This document shows, one piece after another, positions 8,226-17,336 of a DNA stretch of 64,000 nt (positions are counted from its first letter, which is position 1; every line of letters begins with the position of its first letter). The notes beneath the pieces were generated by a model. That model worked only from the letters and a program-made list of their open reading frames with translations. It ran no database searches and was not told the origin of the DNA. A program made the position numbers and the translations under genes. Source of the DNA: an uncultured Chitinophagaceae bacterium (GTDB lineage: Bacteria > Bacteroidota > Bacteroidia > Chitinophagales > Chitinophagaceae); NCBI GenBank assembly GCA_937862815.1, contig CALMED010000002.1:124001-188000 (forward strand), read 5' to 3'.

Positions 8226-8830
8226 CATTCCCAGGGTCCCAGTCCCTGGCGGGTGACCACGGGCTCCTCCCCGGTGCAGTCCACGATGGTGGAGGGGGTC
8301 ATGCCGCCGATGCCGCCGTCCACCACCAGGTCCACCAGCTTGCTGAAGTTGGCATGCATCAGTTCGGGGTCGGTGTATTCTTCCACCATGTCGCCGGGTA
8401 ACGAGGCACTGAGGATGGGCCGGCCCAGCTCCTGCAGGATGGCCTGGGCAATGGCATTGTCGGGTACCCGCAGGCCGATGGTGTCTTTTTTGCTTTTAAG
8501 GATGCGGGGTACTTCCTTGCTGGCAGGTAAGATAAACGTATAGGGACCGGGCAGGTGCTGTTTCAGCAAGCGGTAGAGGGGGGTGTCTATGGATTTGGTA
8601 TAACGGCTGAGATCGCTGAGATCGGGGCAGATAAACGACAGGTTGGCTTTGGCGGGGTCCACCTGCTTGATCCGGCAGATCCGTTCGATGGCTTTGTGTT
8701 GGGTGATGTCGCAGCCCAGGCCGTAAATGGTGTCGGTGGGGTAAATGATGACGCCTCCTTTCTGCAGGCATTCAACTGCTGCCTTGATCTGACGGGCCTG
8801 CGGGTTTTGAGGGTGTATGTGCAACAACAT
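8225..8830 (-). CDS. YrdC/Sua5 family protein, YciO-like (threonylcarbamoyl-AMP synthase family)
   Basis: A 201-residue YrdC-domain protein. It begins with MLLHIHPQNPQARQI and contains GGVIIYPTDTIYGLGCD, IERICRIKQ, PGPYTFILPASKEVPR and IGLRVPDN. The order and wording match the YciO branch more closely than short YrdC. Family members make threonylcarbamoyl-adenylate for the t6A37 modification of ANN-decoding tRNAs; the role of YciO itself is less certain. No C-terminal Sua5 domain is present. It converges on the small secreted protein and shares the terminator region. Confidence 0.88.
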   Translation of the reverse strand: MLLHIHPQNPQARQIKAAVECLQKGGVIIYPTDTIYGLGCDITQHKAIERICRIKQVDPAKANLSFICPDLSDLSRYTKSIDTPLYRLLKQHLPGPYTFILPASKEVPRILKSKKDTIGLRVPDNAIAQAILQELGRPILSASLPGDMVEEYTDPELMHANFSKLVDLVVDGGIGGMTPSTIVDCTGEEPVVTRQGLGPWE

Positions 8831-9176
8831 AGTAAGGGGAAGGTACGAAATGGCGGGTTCCAGGCCCCGAAAAGCAGAGGTTATTCACAGTTTTTTCCAG
8901 GTACTTGCAAATATGGAGGATACAACTTACTTTTATCCAGTTCCGCGAATTCTAATATCTTATCCTGCCTCCTGTAACAGTACCAGCTCCCTATAGAAAC
9001 AAGCAGTGCCCCCGGGCAAAATCTTTTCTTTTGACGAACCAACCAACACATCTTTTTTAAAAGCTGAGGCTATTTTTTTGTGGTTTCAGAGGTAAGCAAA
9101 AGGGCCCCTGATTTCTATCGGGGCCCGCTCTTTTTAGGGGTATACCAACTCTTTCACCGGCGTCTTTTCTACCTGC
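8831..9176. other. intergenic gap with one terminator
   Basis: A 346-bp gap between two minus-strand genes. Apart from the terminator at 9102-9126 I see no convincing ORF, repeat or RNA gene. Confidence 0.6.
9102..9126 (-). terminator. terminator after the Gfo/Idh/MocA gene
   Basis: A perfect 7-bp stem GGGCCCC / GGGGCCC with an 11-nt loop. On the minus strand it is followed by TTTTGC; a T5 run on the other side could make it work in both directions. Confidence 0.7.
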
Positions 9177-10547
9177 TCATCCAATCATTTCCACCGTACC
9201 GTTCAGGCGGCTCCGTTCAGCGGCAAAGGCCATCAGGTGGCTTTCTATTGATGCTTCGATGGTAGAGGTGAGCAGTCTGCCGTCCTGCCGCGCCACAGCC
9301 TGCACAAAATTGGCCACCAGGCGCCAGTCGCCCCCGCCATGCCCGTCGGTGCTCTGCTTCCATTCGGTTGCCTTGCGGGTGAGAAAGTCGGTGTGTACAA
9401 ATTTTGTCATGTCGCCCACCACATCCCCCAGCGTGCCCATGATGCGGGTGCGCCGCCCGTGGTAGGAGGTAAAGGCTTCCATGGAAAAGCTGGCGGTGAT
9501 GTTGCGGTCAAACAGCAGGTTGGCGATGTAATGATCGGGCTGGTCGTTTTCCATCCGGTACACACAGCGACCGTAGTTGGTGGTTTTCAGCTGTTCCAGC
9601 ACAAAGGCCGCCTGCTCTTCTTTTTTCTCCGGCAGGTCGAACACATAGTTATACGTACGGTCGCGGTAGTAAATCTTGAGGGCCGAGTAGGGGCACTGGC
9701 CTTCCACCGCACAACCGTCGCTGCAGCGGGCCGTGCTGCCGGCGGGTGCTTTTTCTTTCCGGAACCACGACAAATGACCAAAGGCCTGCACTTTCCGGCT
9801 TTCCACGCCCAGGAGCCAGCGGAGGATGTCCATGTCGTGGCAGCTCTTGGCCAGGATGATAGGTGCAGTTTGCCGGCTGTTGTGCCAGTTGCCCCGCACA
9901 AAGGAGTGGCTCATGTGGATGTGTTCAATGGGCTCGAAGTGCTGCACGCTTACCACCTCGCCCAGCACACCGCTCCGGATGATTTCCTGCAGCGCTTCAA
10001 AATAGGGGGCGTAGCGCAGCACATGGCATACGGCTACAATGCGGCCGGTGGTCTTTGCTTTGGCGAGGATGGCACGGCATTCGGCTTCGCTGGGACTGAT
10101 GGGTTTTTCCAGCAGGATGTCGTAGCCTTTGTCCAGCGCCTGCATGCAGGGGCCAAAGTGCAGGTCGTCGGGGGTGGAGATGATGACGGCGTCGGCCATT
10201 TTAGGCTGCCCAAACACCTGCTCCCAGGTGGTGAACCGCCGGTCGGCCGCAATTTTGTGCTTTTGGGCATAGCGTTCGTTGCGCAGGGGGATGGGTTCGG
10301 CTACACCTATGATGTCGAGTTGCTCCGGGTATTGCAGGGCATAGTTGCCGTACACATTGCCCCGGTTGCCGGCGCCCAGGGTGATGGCGGTGACGGGCCG
10401 TGCCGGTGTTGGGTGCAGTTCCGCGTGGGGCAGCAACAGGGGCTGGCCCTGTTCGTTGGTGGCCCAGGCCGATACGGGCAGGGCGGCGGCGCCCAGCGAA
10501 AGGCCCAGGGTTTGCAGGAGGCGGCGGCGGGAATAGGATTGCGGCAT
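9177..10547 (-). CDS. Tat-exported Gfo/Idh/MocA family oxidoreductase
   Basis: A 456-residue periplasmic NAD(P)-dependent oxidoreductase. The N-terminus has a twin-arginine signal (SRRRLLQTLGLSLGAAA at residues 6-22). It is followed by a Rossmann nucleotide-binding segment (ITLGAGNRGNVYG near 55) and the family EKP motif (LLEKPIS near 143). The C-terminal alpha/beta domain has a cysteine-containing insertion (near 275-290). Related proteins act on sugars, inositols or, in GH109, glycosidic N-acetylgalactosamine. The neighbours (a hydrolase and YrdC) do not show the substrate. It ends with a clear terminator. Confidence 0.85.
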   Translation of the reverse strand: MPQSYSRRRLLQTLGLSLGAAALPVSAWATNEQGQPLLLPHAELHPTPARPVTAITLGAGNRGNVYGNYALQYPEQLDIIGVAEPIPLRNERYAQKHKIAADRRFTTWEQVFGQPKMADAVIISTPDDLHFGPCMQALDKGYDILLEKPISPSEAECRAILAKAKTTGRIVAVCHVLRYAPYFEALQEIIRSGVLGEVVSVQHFEPIEHIHMSHSFVRGNWHNSRQTAPIILAKSCHDMDILRWLLGVESRKVQAFGHLSWFRKEKAPAGSTARCSDGCAVEGQCPYSALKIYYRDRTYNYVFDLPEKKEEQAAFVLEQLKTTNYGRCVYRMENDQPDHYIANLLFDRNITASFSMEAFTSYHGRRTRIMGTLGDVVGDMTKFVHTDFLTRKATEWKQSTDGHGGGDWRLVANFVQAVARQDGRLLTSTIEASIESHLMAFAAERSRLNGTVEMIG

Positions 10548-10650
10548 GGCAGATTTTTTTACACGTTGTATGCAGAGAGGATCAGGGTTAAGGTACCATT
10601 TTTCCCGAAAAGGGGTTGCTCTTCCGTTATCCGGCAGGATCTAAGGCTGC

Positions 10651-11694
10651 TCAGGGTTGTAGCAAGGGTATTCCCAGTATGTCGATCATGAATTTCGTGA
10701 CCTCCGCTTCCACTCCCTGGTAGTCGTTGCTTTTGATGTAGCTGCCAATCACATGGTCGCCGGTATTGGGCATGGGCAGCTGCCGCTTTTTGCCGGCCGG
10801 GGTGCCCAGCTGGTCAAACATACGCAGCATGGCGCTCACCTTCACCACATCGTCCTGCTCCTGTTCGTTGCGGTAGTAATAGAGCAGCAAAGCCGGCTGC
10901 GTTATTTTTTTAAAGTTGGCGGATACCATGGCCGTTTCCAGGTATTCCTGCACGGTCACCACAGCTTCCAGCCGGTAGGGGTGGTTCCAGTATTGCTTGT
11001 AAATGTCGCGGTTATCCCGGGGTGTAACGTAACGGCTGCCGGTCACCATCCGCCCGATCTGCAGCCCCCAGGGGTTGTTAGCCAGCCAGGCGTTGGTGTT
11101 GTTGATTTCGATGTTGGGCGAAAGCAGGAGGAGGGCGTGTACATCGGGGTAGGTGGCGGCGAGGTGCAGCGCATTGCTGCCGCCGGTGGAGGTGCCAATG
11201 AGGATTACTTTTTTTCCGAGCTGCCGGCCGATGGCATAGGCGTCGCGGGCACTGTTCCAGTAGGCATCGGCCGTGAGGTTGACGAGCTGTTCGGTGGTAT
11301 CGATGCCATGTTCGGCCAGGCGGCTGAGGTAGAGGTTGCAGCCAAATTTTTTGGCGAGGTTGGTATGCAGGGGACTGCCCTCTTCCTGCGAGGCGGAGAA
11401 GCCGTGCAGGTACACGAGGGCGTATTCGGTGGGCGTTTTGCTGCTGTCGTTGGCCCAGATGATGCGGGCCTGGTTGTTGGGCCGCAGCTGGTGCCCGGCT
11501 TCCCGGGCAGCGACGTACTGCTCCAGCAAGTCGGGTGCAGCCGGCAGCTGCGGCAGGGTGGTGTCGTACACCGGGGTGGCGGGGTTGGGCCCGGCAAGAT
11601 ACACCAGGGCAAGTATAAAGGGAATGAAGAGGAGGCGGAACGGGCGGCGGAAGAGCGACATATTACGAATGAAATTATGAAGGAAGATACGCAT
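10651..11694 (-). CDS. alpha/beta hydrolase with N-terminal membrane anchor
   Basis: A 347-residue protein with one hydrophobic segment (about residues 19-35), either an uncleaved anchor or a signal peptide, then an alpha/beta hydrolase domain. It has YLHGFSAS near residue 95 (oxyanion region), the nucleophile elbow GTSTGG near 167 and a late GDH (near 317) as the likely catalytic histidine. An internal ATG at 11661 (residue 12) is a possible alternative start. The substrate is unknown; the fold suggests an esterase or lipase. It lies just upstream of the Gfo/Idh/MocA gene on the same strand, with a gap of about 100 bp. Confidence 0.8.
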   Translation of the reverse strand: MRIFLHNFIRNMSLFRRPFRLLFIPFILALVYLAGPNPATPVYDTTLPQLPAAPDLLEQYVAAREAGHQLRPNNQARIIWANDSSKTPTEYALVYLHGFSASQEEGSPLHTNLAKKFGCNLYLSRLAEHGIDTTEQLVNLTADAYWNSARDAYAIGRQLGKKVILIGTSTGGSNALHLAATYPDVHALLLLSPNIEINNTNAWLANNPWGLQIGRMVTGSRYVTPRDNRDIYKQYWNHPYRLEAVVTVQEYLETAMVSANFKKITQPALLLYYYRNEQEQDDVVKVSAMLRMFDQLGTPAGKKRQLPMPNTGDHVIGSYIKSNDYQGVEAEVTKFMIDILGIPLLQP

Positions 11695-11798
11695 CTCCTG
11701 CTAATGTTTCCCGGGGATCCATCGTAAACTGTTGCGGGGAGAAGCGTCGCGTCAGCCGGGTTTTTAATCTGCCTCAGACGGGAATGTGTTGCCTTGCA

Positions 11799-12878
11799 TC
11801 AGGGAAAGATCATCAGGAAGATGAACGCAATCAGATTGACCAGGAGAACCACCCCGTACACAATATTTGACTTCCCGTTGCTGAGCGCAAGCATAACCGT
11901 TAATACAGATAACCCCAACAGCACAATGGATTTAATATCCAGCCCCATGATTACAGGGATGTCCAGCACAATGCACACCATAGCCACTGTTGGGATGGTC
12001 AGACCAATACTTGCCAGTGCGGAGCCGAGTGCCAGGTTTAAGCTGGTTTGCAGCCTGTTCTTCCTCGCGGCATTAATGGCGGCGATGGCTTCGGGTAATA
12101 AAATGATGGCGGCTATTACAACACCCACCAGTGTTTTGGGCAGGCTGTAACTTGAAATGATAATCTCGATGGTGGGTGACAGCGTTTTAGCCAGGAGCAC
12201 CACAATGCCCAGGCTCACCAGCAGAAAAACAAGGCTCGCAATAAAGACGCTGTTTTTAATCAGGATGGGCTGTGCCGTTTCTTCGTTTTCATCGGGGCCC
12301 ACAGTCAGAAAATACTGCCGGTACCGCCTTGTTTGTGCAAACAGGAAGGCGGAGTAAATGACCAGGCAGGCAACCGAGGCAAACACGAGGTGGGGCGTGG
12401 AATAGAATCCCCCTTGTGTGCTGGCGGTAAAAGTGGGAAATACCAGGGTGAATACAATAATTGATATCAGCGAAATGAGGGCAATGGTTACAGAAGAAGT
12501 CGAAAAGTTCTGTTCATAATGCTTCAGTCCGCCAATGATGAGGCAGAGACCGATGATGCCATCGAGAATGAGAATGGTGGCCGCGTGCACCGTATCTCTT
12601 GCCAGCGAAGCTGCTTCGGGGCCTTTGGTCAGCATGATGGAAACAATGATGGAAACCTCAATGATGGTGATCGAAACAGCCAGGATGATGGTTCCAAAGG
12701 GTTCTCCCACCCGTTCTGCGATGACTTCCGAATGGTGCACGGCCGACATCACACTAAAGATGAGCAGTGCGCCTGCCAGTACCTGGAAGAAACTGCCGGT
12801 GTTGATGACGCCGGAAAAAAACAAGATCCATGCCAGTACCGGGATGATGATTGTCCATTGCAGAAATAATTTCTTCAT
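11799..12878 (-). CDS. ChaA-like calcium/sodium:proton antiporter
   Basis: A 359-residue CaCA-family antiporter with about eleven hydrophobic segments in two inverted halves. The alpha-1 motif GEPFGTIILAVSITIIEVSI is near residue 60 and the alpha-2 motif LLPEAIAAINAARKNRLQTS near residue 257, both as in ChaA. I chose the ATG at 12878; the longer reading adds a non-membrane extension of 59 residues without family similarity. It would export Ca2+ or Na+ in exchange for protons. No operon partner: the upstream gene is the divergent typA. Confidence 0.88.
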   Translation of the reverse strand: MKKLFLQWTIIIPVLAWILFFSGVINTGSFFQVLAGALLIFSVMSAVHHSEVIAERVGEPFGTIILAVSITIIEVSIIVSIMLTKGPEAASLARDTVHAATILILDGIIGLCLIIGGLKHYEQNFSTSSVTIALISLISIIVFTLVFPTFTASTQGGFYSTPHLVFASVACLVIYSAFLFAQTRRYRQYFLTVGPDENEETAQPILIKNSVFIASLVFLLVSLGIVVLLAKTLSPTIEIIISSYSLPKTLVGVVIAAIILLPEAIAAINAARKNRLQTSLNLALGSALASIGLTIPTVAMVCIVLDIPVIMGLDIKSIVLLGLSVLTVMLALSNGKSNIVYGVVLLVNLIAFIFLMIFP

Positions 12879-13335
12879 GAAAAAGTGTTTGGCGGAAAGA
12901 TAAGCATTCTGTATTTTTTCCGGGATCACCTGTGCTGGTGGGCCTGCAATAGTTACATTTCGCGTTGCAGACGGGAGTGCTGCTGCAGCCTGGTGGCTGT
13001 TCACCGGTAGGCGGTAAACAGTGCAAATGATTGCTGCGTTGTTTTGGTGCAGCACAGCTGGTTACGTTGTATCATACTGATCTGTAGCAGGTTGTCTTTC
13101 TTTGTTGCACATGCTTTCTGGGTCGGGTTGCCGAAAACGGCATCCCTTCTGCGGGCCTTCCACGCGGAATGTACAGGTGCGGTTAGTTGCCGGATGTTTC
13201 AGAATCAAAGACCGGCTTTCCGGAGGGCTGCTTCCGGTAACCAAACTTTCATCCGCTTTCCTTGTCCACCCCGGCAGAAAGGCCTACCTTTGCGGCCGCA
13301 AAGCCCCGGCCCAAATGGGGCTTTCGTACTTTTTT
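12879..13335. other. divergent intergenic region between chaA-like gene and typA
   Basis: A 457-bp region with the typA promoter at 13262-13292. No other gene, RNA or clear repeat is seen. Confidence 0.55.
13262..13292 (+). promoter_or_regulatory. typA promoter (Bacteroidota -33/-7 type)
   Basis: TTG at 13262-13264, a 20-bp spacer, then TACCTTTG at 13285-13292, matching the established TTG-N-TAnnTTTG consensus. It is 43 bp before the typA start. Confidence 0.65.
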
Positions 13336-15177
13336 ATGAGCAGTATCACCACTTCGCAGACTGCACAAAACCTGCGCAACATCGCCATCATCGCCCACGT
13401 AGACCACGGAAAAACCACCCTGGTAGATAAAATTTTACATGCCACCAAGGTGTTCCGCGACAACCAGGAAACCGGCGACCTGATCATGGACAGCAACGAC
13501 CTGGAACGGGAACGGGGCATCACCATCTTTTCGAAGAACGCGGCCGTAGTGTATAACGGTGTGAAGATCAACGTGATTGACACGCCCGGTCACGCCGACT
13601 TCGGCGGGGAAGTGGAGCGGGTACTCAAAATGGCCGACGGGGTGATCCTCCTCGTGGATGCCTTTGAAGGTCCCATGCCGCAAACCCGCTTTGTGCTGCA
13701 GAAAGCCCTGCACCTCAACCTCAAACCCATTGTGGTGATTAACAAGGTGGACAAGCCCAACTGCCGGCCCGATGAGGTGCACGACGCGGTATTTGACCTC
13801 TTCTTCAGCCTTGACGCCACCGAAGAGCAGCTCGACTTCCCCACTTACTACGGCAGCGGCAAGAACGGCTGGTTCAACGATTCCCTCACGCCCACCGATA
13901 ACATCCTGCCCCTGCTGGATGGCATTATAAAGCACGTGCACCCGCCCCGGATTTCCGAGGGCAACCTGCAATTGCAGATCACCTCGCTCGACTATTCTTC
14001 CTTCCTGGGCCGCATCGCCATCGGCAAAGTGAGTCGTGGCAGCATACGGGAAGGACAGCAGTTCACCCTGGTGCAGACCGACGGATCCCACCGCAAATCC
14101 AAAGTGCGGGAACTTTACGTATTCGAAGGCATGGGCAAGAAAAAGGTAACCGAAGTGCTGGCCGGCGACCTCTGCGCCGTGGTGGGACTGGAGGATTTCA
14201 ATATCGGCGATACCATTGCCGATGCCGAAAACCCCGAAGCCCTGCCCGTCATCAGCGTGGACGAGCCCACCATGAACATGCTCTTCAGCATCAACAACTC
14301 ACCGTTCTATGGTAAAGACGGCAAATTCGTCACCAGCCGCCACCTCCGCGACCGCCTGATGAAGGAAACGGAAAAAAACCTGGCCCTGCGGGTGGAAGAC
14401 AGCCCGGGTGGCGAGAGCTTTATCGTGTACGGCCGCGGCATCCTGCACCTGGGCGTGCTCATCGAAACCATGCGCCGCGAAGGTTACGAACTCACCGTGG
14501 GACAACCGCAGGTGATCACCAAACTGGTGGACGGTAAAAAATACGAGCCGTACGAAACCCTCGTGGTGGATGTACCGCAGGAATTCGCCAGCAAGGTGAT
14601 TGACCTGGTAACCCGCCGCAAAGGCGAAATGCTGGTGATGGAAACCAAGGGCGACATGCAGCACCTCGAATTTGAAATACCTTCCCGCGGACTCATTGGT
14701 CTGCGTACCCAGATGCTCACCGCCACCACCGGCGAGGCCGTGATGGCCCACCGCTTCAGCGAATACAAGCCCTGGAAAGGATCCATCCCCGGCCGCAACA
14801 ACGGTGTGCTCCTGGCCAAGCAGGGCGGAACAGCCACCGGCTACTCCATTGACAAGCTGCAGGACCGCGGTACTTTCTTCATTGATCCGGGCGAAGAGGT
14901 GTACACCGGCCAGATCATTGCCGAGCACATCAAGCCCGGCGACCTGGTGGTGAATATCATCGAAGGCAAGAAACTCACCAATATGCGGGCCAGCGGCAGC
15001 GACGCGGCCACCAACATCGCCCCCAAAATCCTCATGACGCTCGAAGAGTGCATGGAATACATCGAGTTTGATGAGTGCATCGAGGTGACCCCCAACTTCA
15101 TCCGCATGCGCAAAGTGCTGCTCAACGAAGAAGACCGTAAGCGGGCCGCCAAACAGATGGGAGCGCAGATGGCGTAA
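13336..15177 (+). CDS. typA: translational GTPase TypA/BipA
   Basis: A 613-residue ribosome-binding GTPase, full length for the family. The G domain has G1 AHVDHGKTTL near residue 20, a T in RGITI for G2, G3 DTPGHADFGGE near 82 and G4 NKVDKP near 135. Domains II, III and V follow, with the BipA-specific C-terminus carrying GRNNGVLL and the conserved APKILMTLEECMEYI near its end. The ATG at 13336 fits both family length and the promoter. BipA supports 50S assembly and stress or cold growth. It is single-gene transcribed, with its own promoter and terminator. Confidence 0.97.
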   Translation: MSSITTSQTAQNLRNIAIIAHVDHGKTTLVDKILHATKVFRDNQETGDLIMDSNDLERERGITIFSKNAAVVYNGVKINVIDTPGHADFGGEVERVLKMADGVILLVDAFEGPMPQTRFVLQKALHLNLKPIVVINKVDKPNCRPDEVHDAVFDLFFSLDATEEQLDFPTYYGSGKNGWFNDSLTPTDNILPLLDGIIKHVHPPRISEGNLQLQITSLDYSSFLGRIAIGKVSRGSIREGQQFTLVQTDGSHRKSKVRELYVFEGMGKKKVTEVLAGDLCAVVGLEDFNIGDTIADAENPEALPVISVDEPTMNMLFSINNSPFYGKDGKFVTSRHLRDRLMKETEKNLALRVEDSPGGESFIVYGRGILHLGVLIETMRREGYELTVGQPQVITKLVDGKKYEPYETLVVDVPQEFASKVIDLVTRRKGEMLVMETKGDMQHLEFEIPSRGLIGLRTQMLTATTGEAVMAHRFSEYKPWKGSIPGRNNGVLLAKQGGTATGYSIDKLQDRGTFFIDPGEEVYTGQIIAEHIKPGDLVVNIIEGKKLTNMRASGSDAATNIAPKILMTLEECMEYIEFDECIEVTPNFIRMRKVLLNEEDRKRAAKQMGAQMA

Positions 15178-15198
15178 GGTTAAAATGGTTACAACAGC

Positions 15199-15240
15199 AA
15201 ACCCTGGCATTCCGGTTCTACGGAAAGCCGGGTTTTTTTT
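15199..15240 (+). terminator. typA terminator
   Basis: A long imperfect hairpin (AAACCC, GGC and TTCCG arms pairing with CGGAA, GCC and GGTTT) followed by a run of eight T. Confidence 0.75.
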
Positions 15241-15365
15241 ACTGTAAGCGCGGTGCAGTTGCTATCACGCCACAGAGTAATACCTTCAATTTGGCCCATC
15301 CGCCGGATGCGCCGCTGGCATAAGACCTAATGGATTCTGTCCAGTATTACAAAATACTTAAAATA

Positions 15366-15383
15366 TTGAGTAAATTTACTCAA
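15366..15383. promoter_or_regulatory. perfect 18-bp palindrome upstream of the AAA-DUF4143 gene
   Basis: TTGAGTAAATTTACTCAA is a perfect palindrome 13 bp before the ATG. It overlaps two direct copies of AAAATATTGAG at 15360-15370 and 15382-15392. Probably a protein-binding site controlling this gene. Confidence 0.55.
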
Positions 15384-15396
15384 AATATTGAGCAAA

Positions 15397-16590
15397 ATGA
15401 ACATACCGTATAAAAGATCTCATTTTCAAGAGCTTAAACAAAGGATGACAGCGCCGCGGCGCTTTATCCAGGTGCTGGCCGGGCCGCGGCAGACCGGCAA
15501 AACAACACTGGTGCAGCAGTTGGCTCACGAACTGGCAGATACGCATCATTATTGCACAGCCGATGCGGAGGCTGCTGCAGGGACCACCTGGCTGCGGCAA
15601 CAATGGGAGACGGCCCGTTTGCTCTGTAAGCAAAGGGGAGCTTCCGCATTTGTTCTCATGATTGATGAGGTGCAGAAAATTGATAACTGGAGTGAAACGG
15701 TCAAGTTGCTTTGGGATTCCGATACCAATGCGGGATTACCCATACAGGTCATACTGCTGGGTTCTTCACGGATGCTGATGCAGCAGGGTTTAACGGAATC
15801 CCTGGCCGGCCGGTTTGAAATGCAGTATGTGGGTCATTGGAGTTTGGTGGAAATGAAAGCTGCTTTTGATTATGATGCAGAAACGTATACCTGGTATGGC
15901 GGGTATCCGGGTTCTGCCGCTTTACGCGGGGATGAACTGCGATGGAAACAATATGTCCGGGACGCGCTCATCGAGCCGTGCATTTCAAAAGACGTACTGC
16001 AAATGACCCGTGTGGATAAACCCGCCTTGCTGCGCCGATTGTTTGAACTGGGGTGCCTCTATTCGGGACAGGTGTTGTCTTATACAAAACTTATGGGACA
16101 ATTACAGGACGCCGGCAATACCACAACGCTGGCCCATTACCTGCATTTGCTGGATACGGCAGGTTTGCTGGGTGGCCTGGATAAGTACAGCGCTGCCGTG
16201 GTAAGACAACGGTCGTCGAGTCCCCGTTTTCAGGTGCACAACACCGCATTAATGAGTGCACAATCTCCCTACTTTTTTCATTCAGTGCAGCGTCAGCCGG
16301 AGTTGTGGGGGCGGTGGGTGGAATCGGCAGTTGGCGCACATTTGCTGAATGCTGCTTATGCCGGCAGCATGCGGCTGTATTACTGGCGGGAGCGTAACAA
16401 TGAGGTGGATTTTATATTGGAGAAGGAAGGTCGTTGCATTGCGTTGGAAGTAAAAACCGGCAGCGAGGGTTTAGGGCGTGGGATGGAGGCCTTTGCTAAG
16501 CAATTTCATCCGCATAAAACCTTGCTGATCGGTGATGGCGGGTTACCCTGGCAGGTGCTGCTCGAAACAAATCCGGTGGACTTGTTCTGA
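15397..16590 (+). CDS. AAA ATPase with DUF4143 domain
   Basis: A 397-residue ATP-binding protein. The Walker A motif GPRQTGKTT is near residue 29 and the Walker B-like FVLMIDEVQKI near residue 85, with a sensor-type LLGSSR near 121. The C-terminal DUF4143 domain (about 190-350) ends with a nuclease-like stretch NEVDFILEK...ALEVKTG, a PD-(D/E)XK-type pattern. The start could also be the TTG at 15388; I prefer ATG 15397. Such genes are common, often multicopy in Bacteroidota, and of unknown biological role; some authors link them to mobile or defence functions. A palindrome overlaps the promoter region. Confidence 0.85.
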   Translation: MNIPYKRSHFQELKQRMTAPRRFIQVLAGPRQTGKTTLVQQLAHELADTHHYCTADAEAAAGTTWLRQQWETARLLCKQRGASAFVLMIDEVQKIDNWSETVKLLWDSDTNAGLPIQVILLGSSRMLMQQGLTESLAGRFEMQYVGHWSLVEMKAAFDYDAETYTWYGGYPGSAALRGDELRWKQYVRDALIEPCISKDVLQMTRVDKPALLRRLFELGCLYSGQVLSYTKLMGQLQDAGNTTTLAHYLHLLDTAGLLGGLDKYSAAVVRQRSSSPRFQVHNTALMSAQSPYFFHSVQRQPELWGRWVESAVGAHLLNAAYAGSMRLYYWRERNNEVDFILEKEGRCIALEVKTGSEGLGRGMEAFAKQFHPHKTLLIGDGGLPWQVLLETNPVDLF

Positions 16591-16682
16591 ATGACGTTGT
16601 TATATTTTTTTCTTCTGGAAAAAATGTTCGTACAAACGAATAGGAGGGGATGGTGCCGGGCCGCGAAAATTATTTATCCCTA

Positions 16683-16714
16683 ACTCACTCACTCACTCAT
16701 TCATTCATTCATTC
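16683..16714. repeat. tetranucleotide microsatellite (ACTC)4(ATTC)4
   Basis: Eight tandem 4-bp units: four ACTC then four ATTC. It lies just beyond the stop of the ybjQ-like gene, in the 133-bp gap after the AAA-DUF4143 gene. A slippage-prone tract, not in a recognised coding region. Confidence 0.85.
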
Positions 16715-16723
16715 AATAGCCCC

Positions 16724-17041
16724 CTACACCCGCACCGCCGTACCGGTTGCCACCACCATGAGCATGCTGCCGTTGTTGCCCACCGTTTCAAAGTCGAGGT
16801 CAATGCCCACGATGGCGTTGGCGCCGAGCGACCGGGCTTTTTCCTGCAGTTCACTGAAAGCGCTGTTACGGGCTTTTTCAATCACCCGCTCATAGGACCC
16901 GCTACGTCCGCCAATCACATCACGGATACCGGCAAAGAGGTCTTTAAAAATATTGGCGCCGATGATGGCTTCGGACGAAACAACTCCCAGGTATTGCTGA
17001 ACGGGACGTCCTTCGATGGTGGGGGTGGTGGTGAGAATCAT
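16724..17041 (-). CDS. YbjQ/UPF0145 family protein
   Basis: A 105-residue cytoplasmic protein of the YbjQ (DUF74) family, which forms pentameric rings and has no settled function. Typical features are the N-terminal [29 protein letters not shown] near residue 20, and the C-terminal [16 protein letters not shown]. The length is normal for the family. It stands alone, with the microsatellite directly after its stop and a degenerate inverted repeat upstream. Confidence 0.9.
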   Translation of the reverse strand: MILTTTPTIEGRPVQQYLGVVSSEAIIGANIFKDLFAGIRDVIGGRSGSYERVIEKARNSAFSELQEKARSLGANAIVGIDLDFETVGNNGSMLMVVATGTAVRV

Positions 17042-17141
17042 GCGGCAGAAGATTTCAGGTTATAAAAAGATTGATTTGTGTTTGTATCAATGATGTTGTT
17101 GCAACTATTACGTGTATAAAGATAAAACGTGAAACGGATCT

Positions 17142-17248
17142 TTCAACACGGAGGTGAGAGCGCACAAAGAAACAATGAGGCGGGGTCACACGGCAGCTGC
17201 TGTATTTTTTCTCCGTGTATCCCTGTGTCTCTTTAACTCCCTGTTGAA
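17142..17248. repeat. imperfect inverted repeat of the CACAGAG-like family
   Basis: The arms 17142-17179 and 17211-17248 align without gaps as inverted copies at about 25 of 38 positions, both starting TTCAACA. The purine-rich CACRGAG-type wording resembles the arms flanking the GxxExxY gene at 52.5-52.9 kb. No ORF lies inside. The rest of the 295-bp gap holds only the terminator at 17277-17313. Confidence 0.5.
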
Positions 17249-17276
17249 TTAATGACGCAGGCCCCTTCAGGACAAT

Positions 17277-17313
17277 AAAAAAGACCGCCCCAATACAACA
17301 GGCGGTCTTTTTA
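17277..17313. terminator. bidirectional terminator
   Basis: AAGACCGCC / GGCGGTCTT stem with an 11-nt loop, A-run before and T-run after. It lies directly downstream of the minus-strand S41 protease gene. Confidence 0.85.
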
Positions 17314-17336
17314 TCCGAATACCATTTAAATCCGGC

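Noticed and set aside
13102-13335. A 78-codon upstream extension of typA
   Set aside because: It has no family similarity and contains the typA promoter; the ATG at 13336 gives the conserved N-terminus.
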